Shown: positions 7,315-15,231, numbered from the stretch's first letter. The stretch: 22,919 nt of DNA from RGIG3077 sp045541475 (GCA_045541475.1 JAZQJI010000015.1:1-22919); one strand, 5' to 3'. The notes: generated by a model not told the origin, from the sequence alone. Program-made: numbers and translations.

Positions 7315-9603
7315 ATGAATTTAAAGCAAAAACTCGCATTAATATCTGCATTAACCTTATCGTGTTCAGTTCTGTCAGGATTTCCCGATGACATATTTCA
7401 AAGCCTTAATATCAACGCGGCTGATGCAGTTATAATTAACGAAACAAATTTTCCCGATGAGGTTTTCAGAAACTATCTGAGCACAAATTTTGATGCCGAC
7501 TCCAGCGGCGGATTTTCGGAAAGCGAAATTGCAAATATAAAAAATATTGATATCGAAAGCTCTGAAATTTCAAGTATAAAGGGTATTGAGTTTTTTACAT
7601 CGCTTACAAAGCTGGATACTTTTAATAATCCGATAACTACTATGGATTTGAGCAAAAACACCAAGCTTAAAACGTTAACCTGCAGCAGCAACGAGCTTAC
7701 TCAGCTTGATGTTTCAAAAAACACATCGCTTACATATCTTTCATGCGCAAGCAACTCGCTTACTGCGCTTGATGTCAGCAAAAATACACTTCTTGAAGAT
7801 TTGTACTGTTACAGCAATCAACTTACAACAATCGATGTCAGCAAAAACACACTTCTTGATACTTTATACTGCAACGGAAATCAGCTTACATCAATCGACG
7901 TCAGCAATAATACGCTGCTTACAGATTTCAAGTGTTCTTCTAATCAGATATCCTCTCTCGATTTAAGTAATTGTACCAAGCTTTACTATTTATATTGCAA
8001 TAGCAATTTACTGACCTCACTTGATATCAGCAATCTTGCAAAGCTTTACTATCTGGATTGTACTAATAACGCAATCACTAACTGTGATTTTACCAATAAT
8101 ACAGATTTGGAATGGCTTTACTGCGGCTATAATCAGTTAGCATCTTTGGAACTTTCAAACAATGTAAAATTACAATATCTGTACTGCGAGTCTAATTTAC
8201 TTACTAAGCTTGATTTAAGCAATAACGCAAAGCTTAAAACTGTAAGATGCATTTACAATCAAATCACCGATCTTGATTTAAGCAATTGCACATTGCTTGA
8301 ATATTTATATTGCAGTAACAACAATATCGAAAAACTTCAATTAGCAGACTGTACCTATCTTAAATATCTTTCATGCTACAGCAATATATTAACCGAGCTC
8401 GATACAAGCAAAAACACTCTGTTGCAAACATTGTACTGTCAGTGGAACAGCCTTGATGCTATTGATGTATCACACAATACTGAACTGCAAGATTTCAATT
8501 GCTCACGCAATCAATTGACCGTCCTTGACATATCCAACAACACAAATCTGAAAAGTCTTGATTGCTCAAACAATCAACTGACAAGCCTTGATGTATCAAA
8601 CTGTGCAAACCTCTCTACTGTATATTGCAGTTCAAACAAATATGACATCGGTAAGATAGGCGAAACCGCCAAAACCTTTGATTTAAACAATCTCCCCGAA
8701 GGTTTCGATATAGCTAAAGCAAGCAACTGGCAGGGCGCTACTTACGAAAACGGTATGCTTACCAATATTGAAGGCGTTAATGGTACCAATATAAAATATA
8801 CTTACGATATAGGCAACGGTATAACAAAGGAATTTTCCTTGAGCTTTGCATATTACGGTGAAATCACGTTTAATTATCTTTCATTTGATGATGATGAAGA
8901 AACATATTTTGCTGATAACACGGAAACAGCAGTTCATCATTACGCATATCTGCATTACATATTTCCTGAGCTTGAAGAAGGCACATTTGCCATGCTAATT
9001 ACAGATTTTTGTGATATCACTACAATCGTTTCACCGAATGCTTCGCTCGATGTGGCAAATACATCGTCAAGCAGTGCGACAGAAGAATACGTTTCCCCCT
9101 TCGACCTTTACTGGAGCGCTCGCAACGCAGGCATAACCGAATGTGAATTTGTTTACACATATCGAATGGATATGTCAAAAATCGATGCTTTATTCAACCG
9201 CATAAATGCAAGAACAGGCTACGATCTTTCGTATCAGGAGAATTTCGATTTATTTGTCAATATCCTTTATGATGAAAACGGAAACGCACTTGATTTGGCA
9301 ACGCAAACCGTAAACATTGTACAGCGCGGCGATGCAAACCTTGACCACGCCGTTGACACAAAGGACGCCGCATTGATAGCAAAATATCAAAGTGAACTTG
9401 CCGCAGGCAGCAGCACGCCCGTGCTCAATGCCGAAAATAACGAATTGGCTTTGTTCGCCGCCGATTTTAATTCAGACTCTTCCACAGACACCAAGGATGC
9501 TGCCAACTGCGCAAAATTTGCAAGTATTTATGCTACAAACACATCAACAAGCGTGGCAAAAGCCTATTACGCTATCATGACGGAAATGGGAATTTTAAGC
9601 TGA
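7315..9603 (+). CDS. secreted LRR protein with C-terminal dockerin (16 repeats)
   Basis: 762 residues. A signal peptide (about residues 1-37) leads to a segment with NFPDEVFRNYL and an EF-hand-like loop at 60-71 in which loop position 5 is Ser rather than Asp. Residues 107-442 are sixteen uninterrupted LRR units of exactly 21 residues, each with a Cys at the same place. The form resembles the bacterial IRREKO-type LRR. A bridging domain (about 455-592) and a shared domain starting SPFDLYWS (593-671) follow. A dockerin begins at 672, with loops starting at D673 and D717 and Thr-Lys at positions 10-11 of both. It is probably docked on a scaffoldin at the cell surface, serving binding or adhesion; no catalytic motif is seen. 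GGAGAAG precedes the ATG. I see no convincing promoter in the 45-bp gap after the transporter genes. Confidence 0.88.
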   Translation: MNLKQKLALISALTLSCSVLSGFPDDIFQSLNINAADAVIINETNFPDEVFRNYLSTNFDADSSGGFSESEIANIKNIDIESSEISSIKGIEFFTSLTKLDTFNNPITTMDLSKNTKLKTLTCSSNELTQLDVSKNTSLTYLSCASNSLTALDVSKNTLLEDLYCYSNQLTTIDVSKNTLLDTLYCNGNQLTSIDVSNNTLLTDFKCSSNQISSLDLSNCTKLYYLYCNSNLLTSLDISNLAKLYYLDCTNNAITNCDFTNNTDLEWLYCGYNQLASLELSNNVKLQYLYCESNLLTKLDLSNNAKLKTVRCIYNQITDLDLSNCTLLEYLYCSNNNIEKLQLADCTYLKYLSCYSNILTELDTSKNTLLQTLYCQWNSLDAIDVSHNTELQDFNCSRNQLTVLDISNNTNLKSLDCSNNQLTSLDVSNCANLSTVYCSSNKYDIGKIGETAKTFDLNNLPEGFDIAKASNWQGATYENGMLTNIEGVNGTNIKYTYDIGNGITKEFSLSFAYYGEITFNYLSFDDDEETYFADNTETAVHHYAYLHYIFPELEEGTFAMLITDFCDITTIVSPNASLDVANTSSSSATEEYVSPFDLYWSARNAGITECEFVYTYRMDMSKIDALFNRINARTGYDLSYQENFDLFVNILYDENGNALDLATQTVNIVQRGDANLDHAVDTKDAALIAKYQSELAAGSSTPVLNAENNELALFAADFNSDSSTDTKDAANCAKFASIYATNTSTSVAKAYYAIMTEMGILS
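7633..8640 (+). repeat. 16 tandem 63-bp units encoding 21-residue LRRs
   Basis: Sixteen consecutive units with no insertion or deletion encode the pattern LTxLDxSxNTxLxxLxCxxN plus one variable residue. Cys at unit position 17 is present in all sixteen. The DNA copies have diverged, but the protein period is exact. Confidence 0.92.
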
Positions 9604-9619
9604 TAATAAATTCTGACAT

Positions 9620-9651
9620 AAAAGCGATTGTGAAATTACAATCGCTTTTTT
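9620..9651 (+). terminator. rho-independent terminator after the 762-aa LRR gene
   Basis: A 12-bp stem, AAAAGCGATTGT (9620-9631), pairs with ACAATCGCTTTT (9638-9649) around a 6-nt loop, with a T tract running through the 3' side. It is nearly identical to the terminator at 11862. Confidence 0.9.
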
Positions 9652-9665
9652 GTTTAATGTAACTA

Positions 9666-9694
9666 TTTACAAAATGTGCAAACAGATGTATAAT
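9666..9694 (+). promoter_or_regulatory. SigA-type promoter for the 700-aa LRR gene
   Basis: TTTACA (9666-9671), a 17-bp spacer and TATAAT (9689-9694), just after the terminator. The same arrangement is repeated at 11909-11937. Confidence 0.75.
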
Positions 9695-9746
9695 TATCGC
9701 TGAGTATTTTTAGTTTGCATGAAGAATTGAAAAGGAAGGTATTAAC

Positions 9747-11849
9747 ATGAACTTGAAAAAAATAACAGCGTTTTCTTCAGCGGTTGTAATGTCGCTTGCA
9801 ATGCTGCACAGTTACCCTGCGTCAACGCTTGAAATAGATTGGAATTTTGCCGCAAATGCCGCAGACGGCGTTGCAATCAGCGAAGAAAATTTTCCCGATG
9901 AGGTTTTCAGAAACTATCTGAGCACAAATTTTGATACCGACTCGGACGGTGTGTTTTCAGATACCGAAATTGCCGCTGTAAGTGCAATCGATATTACCTT
10001 CGATGGTGTTTCAAGCATTGAAGGTATTGAATATCTGACAGCGCTGAAAACACTCAATACACGCTACAATTCCATAACAAATATGGATTTAAGCCAAAAC
10101 ACCAAGCTGGAAAAGTTATATTGCGACAATAATCAGCTGACTGCGCTTGATTTATCAACCAATACTGCGCTTAAATCTCTTTACTGTTCGTCAAATTCAC
10201 TTACTGCACTTGATGTCAGCAAACACACACTGCTTGTTACCTTGCGTTGCGACAGCAACCAACTAACCTCGCTTGATGTCAGCAAAAATACACTGCTTGA
10301 TACCTTAATCTGCAGCGAAAACCTGCTCACCACACTTGATATAAGCAAAAACACAAATCTGACCAACCTTCAGTGCTCTGGAAATCAATTAACAAGCCTT
10401 GATATAAGCTTAAACACAGCACTTACAGAGTTACGTTGCAGCAACAACCCACTCAACTCGCTTGATTTAAGCAAAAATACACTTCTTGAAGCCTTGTATT
10501 GCAACAACAACCAATTAACCACGCTTGATATAAGCAATCTGACCAAGCTAAACAGCTTATATTGCGATGATAACCATCTGACTGCGCTTGATTTAACCAA
10601 CAACACCTTACTTAAATCATTTACCTGCAGATTCAACAAACTTACCGAGCTGAATATCGGTTGTTGTACTGCACTTGAATCATTAGCGTGCTACGGAAAC
10701 GAACTCGACGAGCTTGATTTAAGCAAAAATACAGCACTCAAAAGTATAGACTGCGGTCGTAACAATCTCAAAATTCTTGATATATCCAAATGCACAAATC
10801 TGAAAAGCCTTAGCTGCAGTTCAAATCAATTGACATGGCTTGATATATCCAGCTGTCCAAATCTCACTTCGGTTTCGTGCTCGATTAATAAATACGATAT
10901 CATAATAAATGAAACCTCTAAAACCTTTGATTTAAGCAGGCTGCCGCAAGGTTTTGATATAGCAAAAGCGAGCAACTGGCAGGGCGCGACCTATGAAGAC
11001 GGCATACTTACAAATATAGAAGGCGTTTACGGTCACACTGTGGAATATACGTACGATATAGGTCTCGGACAGACCGCAGATTTTGCACTTAGTTTTACTT
11101 ACGACAACGGCGTTCTTGAATATGATGATATGGAGTTTTACAATAACACAACAACATATTATGCGGAAAATTGTACTTCATCGCTCCCTAATGCGTCGTA
11201 CTTTTCTTTTTATTACAATGGCGGTCTTACTTGGCACAACCAAAATATCGGAAGTTGGCTTTCGGTTTCATCTGTAGTTGTTCCTGATGCTACACTTGAT
11301 GTAAACACGTTATCAACCGGCGGCAGCGAAAGTGTTTCTCCCTTTGACCTTTACTGGAGCGCATACAATGCGAATATGCCGACATGTGAGTTTGAATATA
11401 CATACAGCTTTGATATGGCAGAAATAGATAGGTTCTTTGGCCGTTTAAATGCAATAACGGGCTACGGCCTTTCTTATGAGGAGGATTTTGATTTATTTGT
11501 TGATATCCTCTACGATGAGAATGGAAACGCAATTGATTTAGGTTCCTTTATGTGCAAAGTTGCACAGCGGGGCGACGCAAACCTTGACCACGCTGTTGAT
11601 ACAAGAGATGCCGCATCAATGGCTAAGTATTGCAGTCTTGTTGCAAATGGTGCAGAAAATCCTGAACTTTCTGCTAATGACAATGAACTCGCACAATTTG
11701 CGGGCGATGTAAACGGTGACGGAGTTATTGATACAAGAGATGCCGCAAGCGCCGCAAAATATGCTTCGATGAAGGCGAATTATACCGATGATGCTACCGA
11801 GGCAGAGATTTATTATAATATCTGGAACGAAATGGGCGTTCTCAACTGA
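9747..11849 (+). CDS. secreted LRR protein with C-terminal dockerin (13 repeats)
   Basis: 700 residues, a paralogue of the 762-aa protein. A signal peptide (about 1-38) is followed by NFPDEVFRNYL and a canonical EF-hand loop at 63-74 (DTDSDGVFSDTE), then thirteen 21-residue LRR units at 110-382 with Cys in every unit. The bridging segment (FDIAKASNWQGATYE) and the shared SPFDLYWS domain (from about 531) lead to a dockerin at 609. Its loops begin at D610 and D654, both with Thr-Arg at positions 10-11. The gene has its own promoter (9666-9694), an AAGGAAGG ribosome site and a terminator (11862-11896), so it is probably a separate transcript. It shares a 49-nt identical stretch with the previous gene, and 260 nt of about 96% identity with the next one. 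Likely role: surface binding within a dockerin-cohesin complex; ligand unknown. Confidence 0.88.
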   Translation: MNLKKITAFSSAVVMSLAMLHSYPASTLEIDWNFAANAADGVAISEENFPDEVFRNYLSTNFDTDSDGVFSDTEIAAVSAIDITFDGVSSIEGIEYLTALKTLNTRYNSITNMDLSQNTKLEKLYCDNNQLTALDLSTNTALKSLYCSSNSLTALDVSKHTLLVTLRCDSNQLTSLDVSKNTLLDTLICSENLLTTLDISKNTNLTNLQCSGNQLTSLDISLNTALTELRCSNNPLNSLDLSKNTLLEALYCNNNQLTTLDISNLTKLNSLYCDDNHLTALDLTNNTLLKSFTCRFNKLTELNIGCCTALESLACYGNELDELDLSKNTALKSIDCGRNNLKILDISKCTNLKSLSCSSNQLTWLDISSCPNLTSVSCSINKYDIIINETSKTFDLSRLPQGFDIAKASNWQGATYEDGILTNIEGVYGHTVEYTYDIGLGQTADFALSFTYDNGVLEYDDMEFYNNTTTYYAENCTSSLPNASYFSFYYNGGLTWHNQNIGSWLSVSSVVVPDATLDVNTLSTGGSESVSPFDLYWSAYNANMPTCEFEYTYSFDMAEIDRFFGRLNAITGYGLSYEEDFDLFVDILYDENGNAIDLGSFMCKVAQRGDANLDHAVDTRDAASMAKYCSLVANGAENPELSANDNELAQFAGDVNGDGVIDTRDAASAAKYASMKANYTDDATEAEIYYNIWNEMGVLN
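10074..10892 (+). repeat. 13 tandem 63-bp units encoding 21-residue LRRs
   Basis: Thirteen consecutive in-frame units of the same type as at 7633-8640, three fewer than in the neighbouring paralogue, again with an invariant Cys at unit position 17. Confidence 0.92.
11505..11764 (+). repeat. dockerin-coding segment nearly identical to 13697-13956
   Basis: 260 nt with the same length and only about 10 differences by eye, nearly all synonymous, between the 3' parts of the 700-aa and 683-aa genes. The DNA upstream of both is far more diverged, so this tract was copied or homogenised recently. Confidence 0.85.
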
Positions 11850-11861
11850 GATTAATCCGAT

Positions 11862-11896
11862 AAAAAGCGATTGTGAAATTACAATCGCTTTTTTTT
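11862..11896 (+). terminator. rho-independent terminator after the 700-aa LRR gene
   Basis: A 13-bp stem, AAAAAGCGATTGT (11862-11874), pairs with its complement at 11881-11893 around GAAATT, followed by more T. It is a sequence duplicate of the terminator at 9620. Confidence 0.9.
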
Positions 11897-11908
11897 ATAA
11901 TGTAACTA

Positions 11909-11937
11909 TTTACAAAATCTGCAAATAGTTGTATAAT
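11909..11937 (+). promoter_or_regulatory. SigA-type promoter for the 683-aa dockerin gene
   Basis: TTTACA (11909-11914), a 17-bp spacer and TATAAT (11932-11937). The surrounding 50 bp closely match the promoter region at 9655-9700, so this control region was duplicated with the gene. Confidence 0.75.
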
Positions 11938-11983
11938 TATCGTTGAGTTTTTTACTCAAAATTTATATAAGGACAATTTTGAT

Positions 11984-14035
11984 ATGAAATTGAAAAGAAT
12001 AACAGCTATTTTTTCAGCGCTTGCCATGTCGCTTGCAATACTGCATAGCTTCCCTGCACAAACGTTTGAGAATGACTTTGACGCTAATGCCGCAAGTGGC
12101 ACTACACAGAGCTCAGTTACAGCAAAAATCAACTATAACACTGTAAACATCAATGTTATCAACGATGAAGCTCAAAGGGTAGGAATTATCATGATGAAAA
12201 ACGATACCTCATACGCATCATGGACATATGGTAATGAAAGCATGGGCTATACAGAATATTTCCGCAACATCACACCGGGCTCTACGGGCAGTCAACTTAC
12301 AAGCTTGCCTACCAAAAATTTCCCTTTGGGCGAAGAATGGCTTTATGGAAGACCTGCAGAATTTGTAAAAAGTTTTACTGTTACAAATGATAGAAGCGGA
12401 TATTTCAGAACATGGAATGAGTTTCCTGAGCAAATTGATTCGGCTTATCTTTCTTTAACCGATACGCACACAGTTACAGAAGAAATATATAAAGAAATAA
12501 GCGGCGTTGACTACACATTGGCAGCAGGTCAATATGCATTATATGTTGACAGTAATTATACTGCAACTACCGATTATGCAAATCATGTTGAAATCAATGA
12601 CTCCACTAACCTTTTCTTCAATGACTACATAGGCAAACTCACTACATTCAGCGACCTATCAGTTGGAGAACATAAAATGGAAAAATATATTAGGGTTGAT
12701 AAGCGCAGCAGAGATTTTGGTTCAATAGGTCAACTCACCATTCCAAATAAAGCTGTTGAATATGTAAAAGTTACACAGAATATTACCGAGTTGACAGAAG
12801 GAGATTTTGCTGATGATGGCAGTTTCGTAGGTAATGTGCAATACGACTTCAATGTGCATTATTCCGATCTTTCTCATGGAACTGCTATTCAACTTATAAT
12901 TGTCAGCGGCAGTATCATCAATGTTGTCACTCCCGACGCAAACGGCAATATGACCTTCTATCTGAGCAAAGATGACTATAAGGCTCATTCTAGTTATATA
13001 TATTATTACGAAAGCGGTGCTGTGTATGGCAGTTCCGGTGGCAAAACATATAGTGTAAGAGCTGGTGAATATGACACCTATACAACAACCATTGACTGCA
13101 CCTACTTCACTGTACCTGATGAAGGAATTACATTTTACGCTGTTGACGCAGGTACCTATACCCTCACGCTTAACAATGACGAATACTATCTTGAAAACAA
13201 TACAATAACAGTAAGCGACACCACCGATATACAGACATTCAATGTTACTCTCAAAAAGAAAGCCGCCGAAACCACAACTACAACCACATCGGTAAGCGCC
13301 TCACTCGCAGTTAAACCAAACAGCGCAATCAATAATTTTTATGCCGATGATACAAGCAATATTGAAGATGTCTCCAATTCTGAATTTGAGCTTTCTGTGT
13401 TCATATTCGACCAAAGCTCAAATAAAACGCCAATAACTACCTGCACGGCGGATCTGACCGACAGTGTAACGGTTGATTATAGCAGTGCAAATGCTTCGCA
13501 TGATATATCAGCAACCGGTAGTGGCAGTGATGATTTATCTCCCTTTGACTTATACTGGAGTATGACACCCTCTGCTAATGAATTTACATGCTCTTATAAA
13601 TTTAACATGTCGAAAATTGATGAGCTATTCTCAGATATCAACACAAAATATGGTCTTGATTTAGATTACGAGAGCAACTCTGACTTATTAGAAGGCATCC
13701 TCTACGACGAGAATGGAAACGCAATTGATCTAGGTTCCTTTACGTGCAAAGTTGCACAGCGAGGCGACGCAAACCTTGACCACGCTGTTGATACCAGAGA
13801 TGCCGCATCAATGGCAAAATATTGCAGTCTTGTTGCAAATGGTGCAGAAAATCCTGAACTTTCTGCTAATGACAATGAGCTTGCACAATTTGCGGGCGAT
13901 GTAAACGGTGATGGAGTTATTGATACAAGAGATGCCGCAAGCGCCGCAAAATATGCAAGCATTTACGCAACTTATGATACTTCTGATGCTGCAAAAGCCT
14001 ATTACGCTATCATGACGGAAATGGGTGTGCTGTAA
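11984..14035 (+). CDS. secreted beta-rich protein of unknown function with C-terminal dockerin
   Basis: 683 residues. The signal peptide (about 1-37) resembles that of the 700-aa LRR protein, but there are no LRRs. Residues 40-430 are a Tyr/Thr/Asp-rich, beta-strand-like region that I do not recognise. Its last part, around 388-426 (AVDAGTYTLTLNNDEYYLENNTITV), looks like a Cna-B or carboxypeptidase-regulatory-like beta-sandwich. A Thr-rich linker (ETTTTTTSVSAS) follows, then a segment beginning VKPNSAINNFYADD, the shared SPFDLYWS domain (from about 519) and a dockerin at 594 with loops at D595 and D639 (Thr-Arg in both). The dockerin DNA is about 96% identical to that of the 700-aa gene, while the last 35 nt before the stop match the 762-aa gene. 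Own promoter and terminator. Probably a surface-complex subunit; no enzyme motif seen. Confidence 0.85.
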   Translation: MKLKRITAIFSALAMSLAILHSFPAQTFENDFDANAASGTTQSSVTAKINYNTVNINVINDEAQRVGIIMMKNDTSYASWTYGNESMGYTEYFRNITPGSTGSQLTSLPTKNFPLGEEWLYGRPAEFVKSFTVTNDRSGYFRTWNEFPEQIDSAYLSLTDTHTVTEEIYKEISGVDYTLAAGQYALYVDSNYTATTDYANHVEINDSTNLFFNDYIGKLTTFSDLSVGEHKMEKYIRVDKRSRDFGSIGQLTIPNKAVEYVKVTQNITELTEGDFADDGSFVGNVQYDFNVHYSDLSHGTAIQLIIVSGSIINVVTPDANGNMTFYLSKDDYKAHSSYIYYYESGAVYGSSGGKTYSVRAGEYDTYTTTIDCTYFTVPDEGITFYAVDAGTYTLTLNNDEYYLENNTITVSDTTDIQTFNVTLKKKAAETTTTTTSVSASLAVKPNSAINNFYADDTSNIEDVSNSEFELSVFIFDQSSNKTPITTCTADLTDSVTVDYSSANASHDISATGSGSDDLSPFDLYWSMTPSANEFTCSYKFNMSKIDELFSDINTKYGLDLDYESNSDLLEGILYDENGNAIDLGSFTCKVAQRGDANLDHAVDTRDAASMAKYCSLVANGAENPELSANDNELAQFAGDVNGDGVIDTRDAASAAKYASIYATYDTSDAAKAYYAIMTEMGVL

Positions 14036-14060
14036 TTGCAAACCGCATACAACAACAAAA

Positions 14061-14097
14061 ACCGTGCAGAAATTTGCTTTTCTGCACGGTATTTTTT
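14061..14097. terminator. bidirectional terminator between convergent genes
   Basis: A 12-bp stem, ACCGTGCAGAAA (14061-14072), pairs with its complement (14079-14090) around a 6-nt loop. T-rich sequence follows on the plus strand (ATTTTTTG) and on the minus strand (TTTTGTTGTT). It serves the 683-aa gene and the GH25 gene. Confidence 0.88.
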
Positions 14098-14108
14098 GAT
14101 TATAAAAT

Positions 14109-15191
14109 TTAAAACCCATTAAGCTTATTGGATTTTATATACGTTTTAAAATCTGTGTAACAATAGTTTAAATCAACACTGCCGGAAATGCCGCTTACCG
14201 TTCCCGTATCGGTATACTGCCACATATCATGCCCCGTAAAATTGGGTTTTGCAACATCAAAATGCGCCACCCAAACGGGATATTTTTCAAGCGTTGCTTT
14301 TTCGATATAATTATTCAGATAATACGCATAGCTGTAAACGCCAACATAGTAACCTGCGTTTTCAAGCTCTGTACAAAATGCGTCAATAATATCAGAGGTG
14401 AGCTCTGCGCCAAGGTCGGTCTGGCTTTCAACATCATAAAAAATAGGATATTCAAACTCTTTTCCATCAAGCCATTCAAGACAAACCTGTGCTTCGATTT
14501 TTGCTTCCGCAACTGTGCGTGCATAGCTGAAATGGTACGCACCAACATCAAGTCCCGCAGCTTTTGCATTTGCATAATTTGTTTCAAAGCAGGCATCCTT
14601 TTGATTTTCATATCTGCCGTAACCTGCCCTTAAAATTGCAAATTCATATCCCGCATTTTTTACCGATTTCCAGTTAATGCTATCACCCTGCCACTTGCTT
14701 ACATCAATACCGTTTGCAAAAAAATCATCGTCCGGTATCTGTATCGAGCCTGATGATGAAGAACTGACCGATGTTGAACTGCTTGATGCTGAACTGCTCG
14801 ACGATGAAGATGTGCTCGAAGAGGAACTTTCCGACTCGCTTTCCGATTGGCTCTCCGATTCGCTTTCCGATGGAATTTGCGAAGAACTTTCCTTTTCGAT
14901 ATAAACTTCATCAGCATTGATAATCCTCATCAATGTCAAAGCATCTGTTGAATTTACCACGTCATCGCCGTTTATGTCGGCCTTTGCAATCTGCTCATCA
15001 GTAAACTCAATATTCTTTGCAACATATTGCATAATAAGCAATGCGTCACGAGTTGATACTTTGCCGTTTGAATCTATATCAAGTGCACTGTTATATGTAT
15101 TTTCAGATGAATCCGCGCCCAAAAGCGGAACTGCAAAAATCAATGCCGACATTGCAGTAACAAAAGAAAACAGTCTTTTCTTAATGTTCAT
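14109..15191 (-). CDS. dockerin-GH25 muramidase with poly-Ser linker
   Basis: 360 residues. After a signal peptide (about 1-26) comes a dockerin at roughly 36-95, with loops D38-D49 (Thr47-Arg48) and D72-D83 (Ser81-Thr82). A linker made almost entirely of Ser and Glu and then Ser spans about 101-150. A GH25 lysozyme domain runs from about 160 to the end. GH25 hallmarks are GIDVSKWQG (Asp163) and YPIFYDVES (Asp253, Glu255), the expected acid residues for cleaving the MurNAc-GlcNAc bond of peptidoglycan. Dockerins are usually C-terminal; here the order is reversed. AAGGAGA lies 8 nt before the ATG, and a strong promoter lies at 15223-15251. It could remodel the cell's own wall or attack neighbouring bacteria from a surface complex. 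Overlapping plus-strand frames are shadows of the Ser codons. Confidence 0.92.
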   Translation of the reverse strand: MNIKKRLFSFVTAMSALIFAVPLLGADSSENTYNSALDIDSNGKVSTRDALLIMQYVAKNIEFTDEQIAKADINGDDVVNSTDALTLMRIINADEVYIEKESSSQIPSESESESQSESESESSSSSTSSSSSSSASSSSTSVSSSSSGSIQIPDDDFFANGIDVSKWQGDSINWKSVKNAGYEFAILRAGYGRYENQKDACFETNYANAKAAGLDVGAYHFSYARTVAEAKIEAQVCLEWLDGKEFEYPIFYDVESQTDLGAELTSDIIDAFCTELENAGYYVGVYSYAYYLNNYIEKATLEKYPVWVAHFDVAKPNFTGHDMWQYTDTGTVSGISGSVDLNYCYTDFKTYIKSNKLNGF

Positions 15192-15210
15192 TCACATCTC
15201 TCCTTTATCG

Positions 15211-15231
15211 TGGTATACATAAAATATACCA
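15211..15231. promoter_or_regulatory. inverted repeat overlapping the -10 of the GH25 gene (possible operator)
   Basis: TGGTATA (15211-15217) and TATACCA (15225-15231) form a perfect 7-bp inverted repeat with a 7-nt spacer. It covers the -10 element and the expected transcription start of the GH25 gene. Part of the symmetry comes from the TATA box itself, so a repressor site is only a suggestion. Confidence 0.4.

Noticed and set aside
7633..8640. LRR array as a non-coding tandem repeat or phase-variable tract
   Set aside because: The units are diverged at the DNA level and all in frame with one protein, so slippage-type phase variation is unlikely.
10181..10639. Minus-strand frames within the LRR array
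   Set aside because: The 63-bp period keeps several frames open at once. They have repetitive, hydrophobic translations and no ribosome sites.
14677..14917. Overlapping frames opposite the Ser-rich linker of the GH25 gene
   Set aside because: They arise from the repetitive Ser/Glu codons read in other frames; the GH25 frame has clear domains and a promoter.
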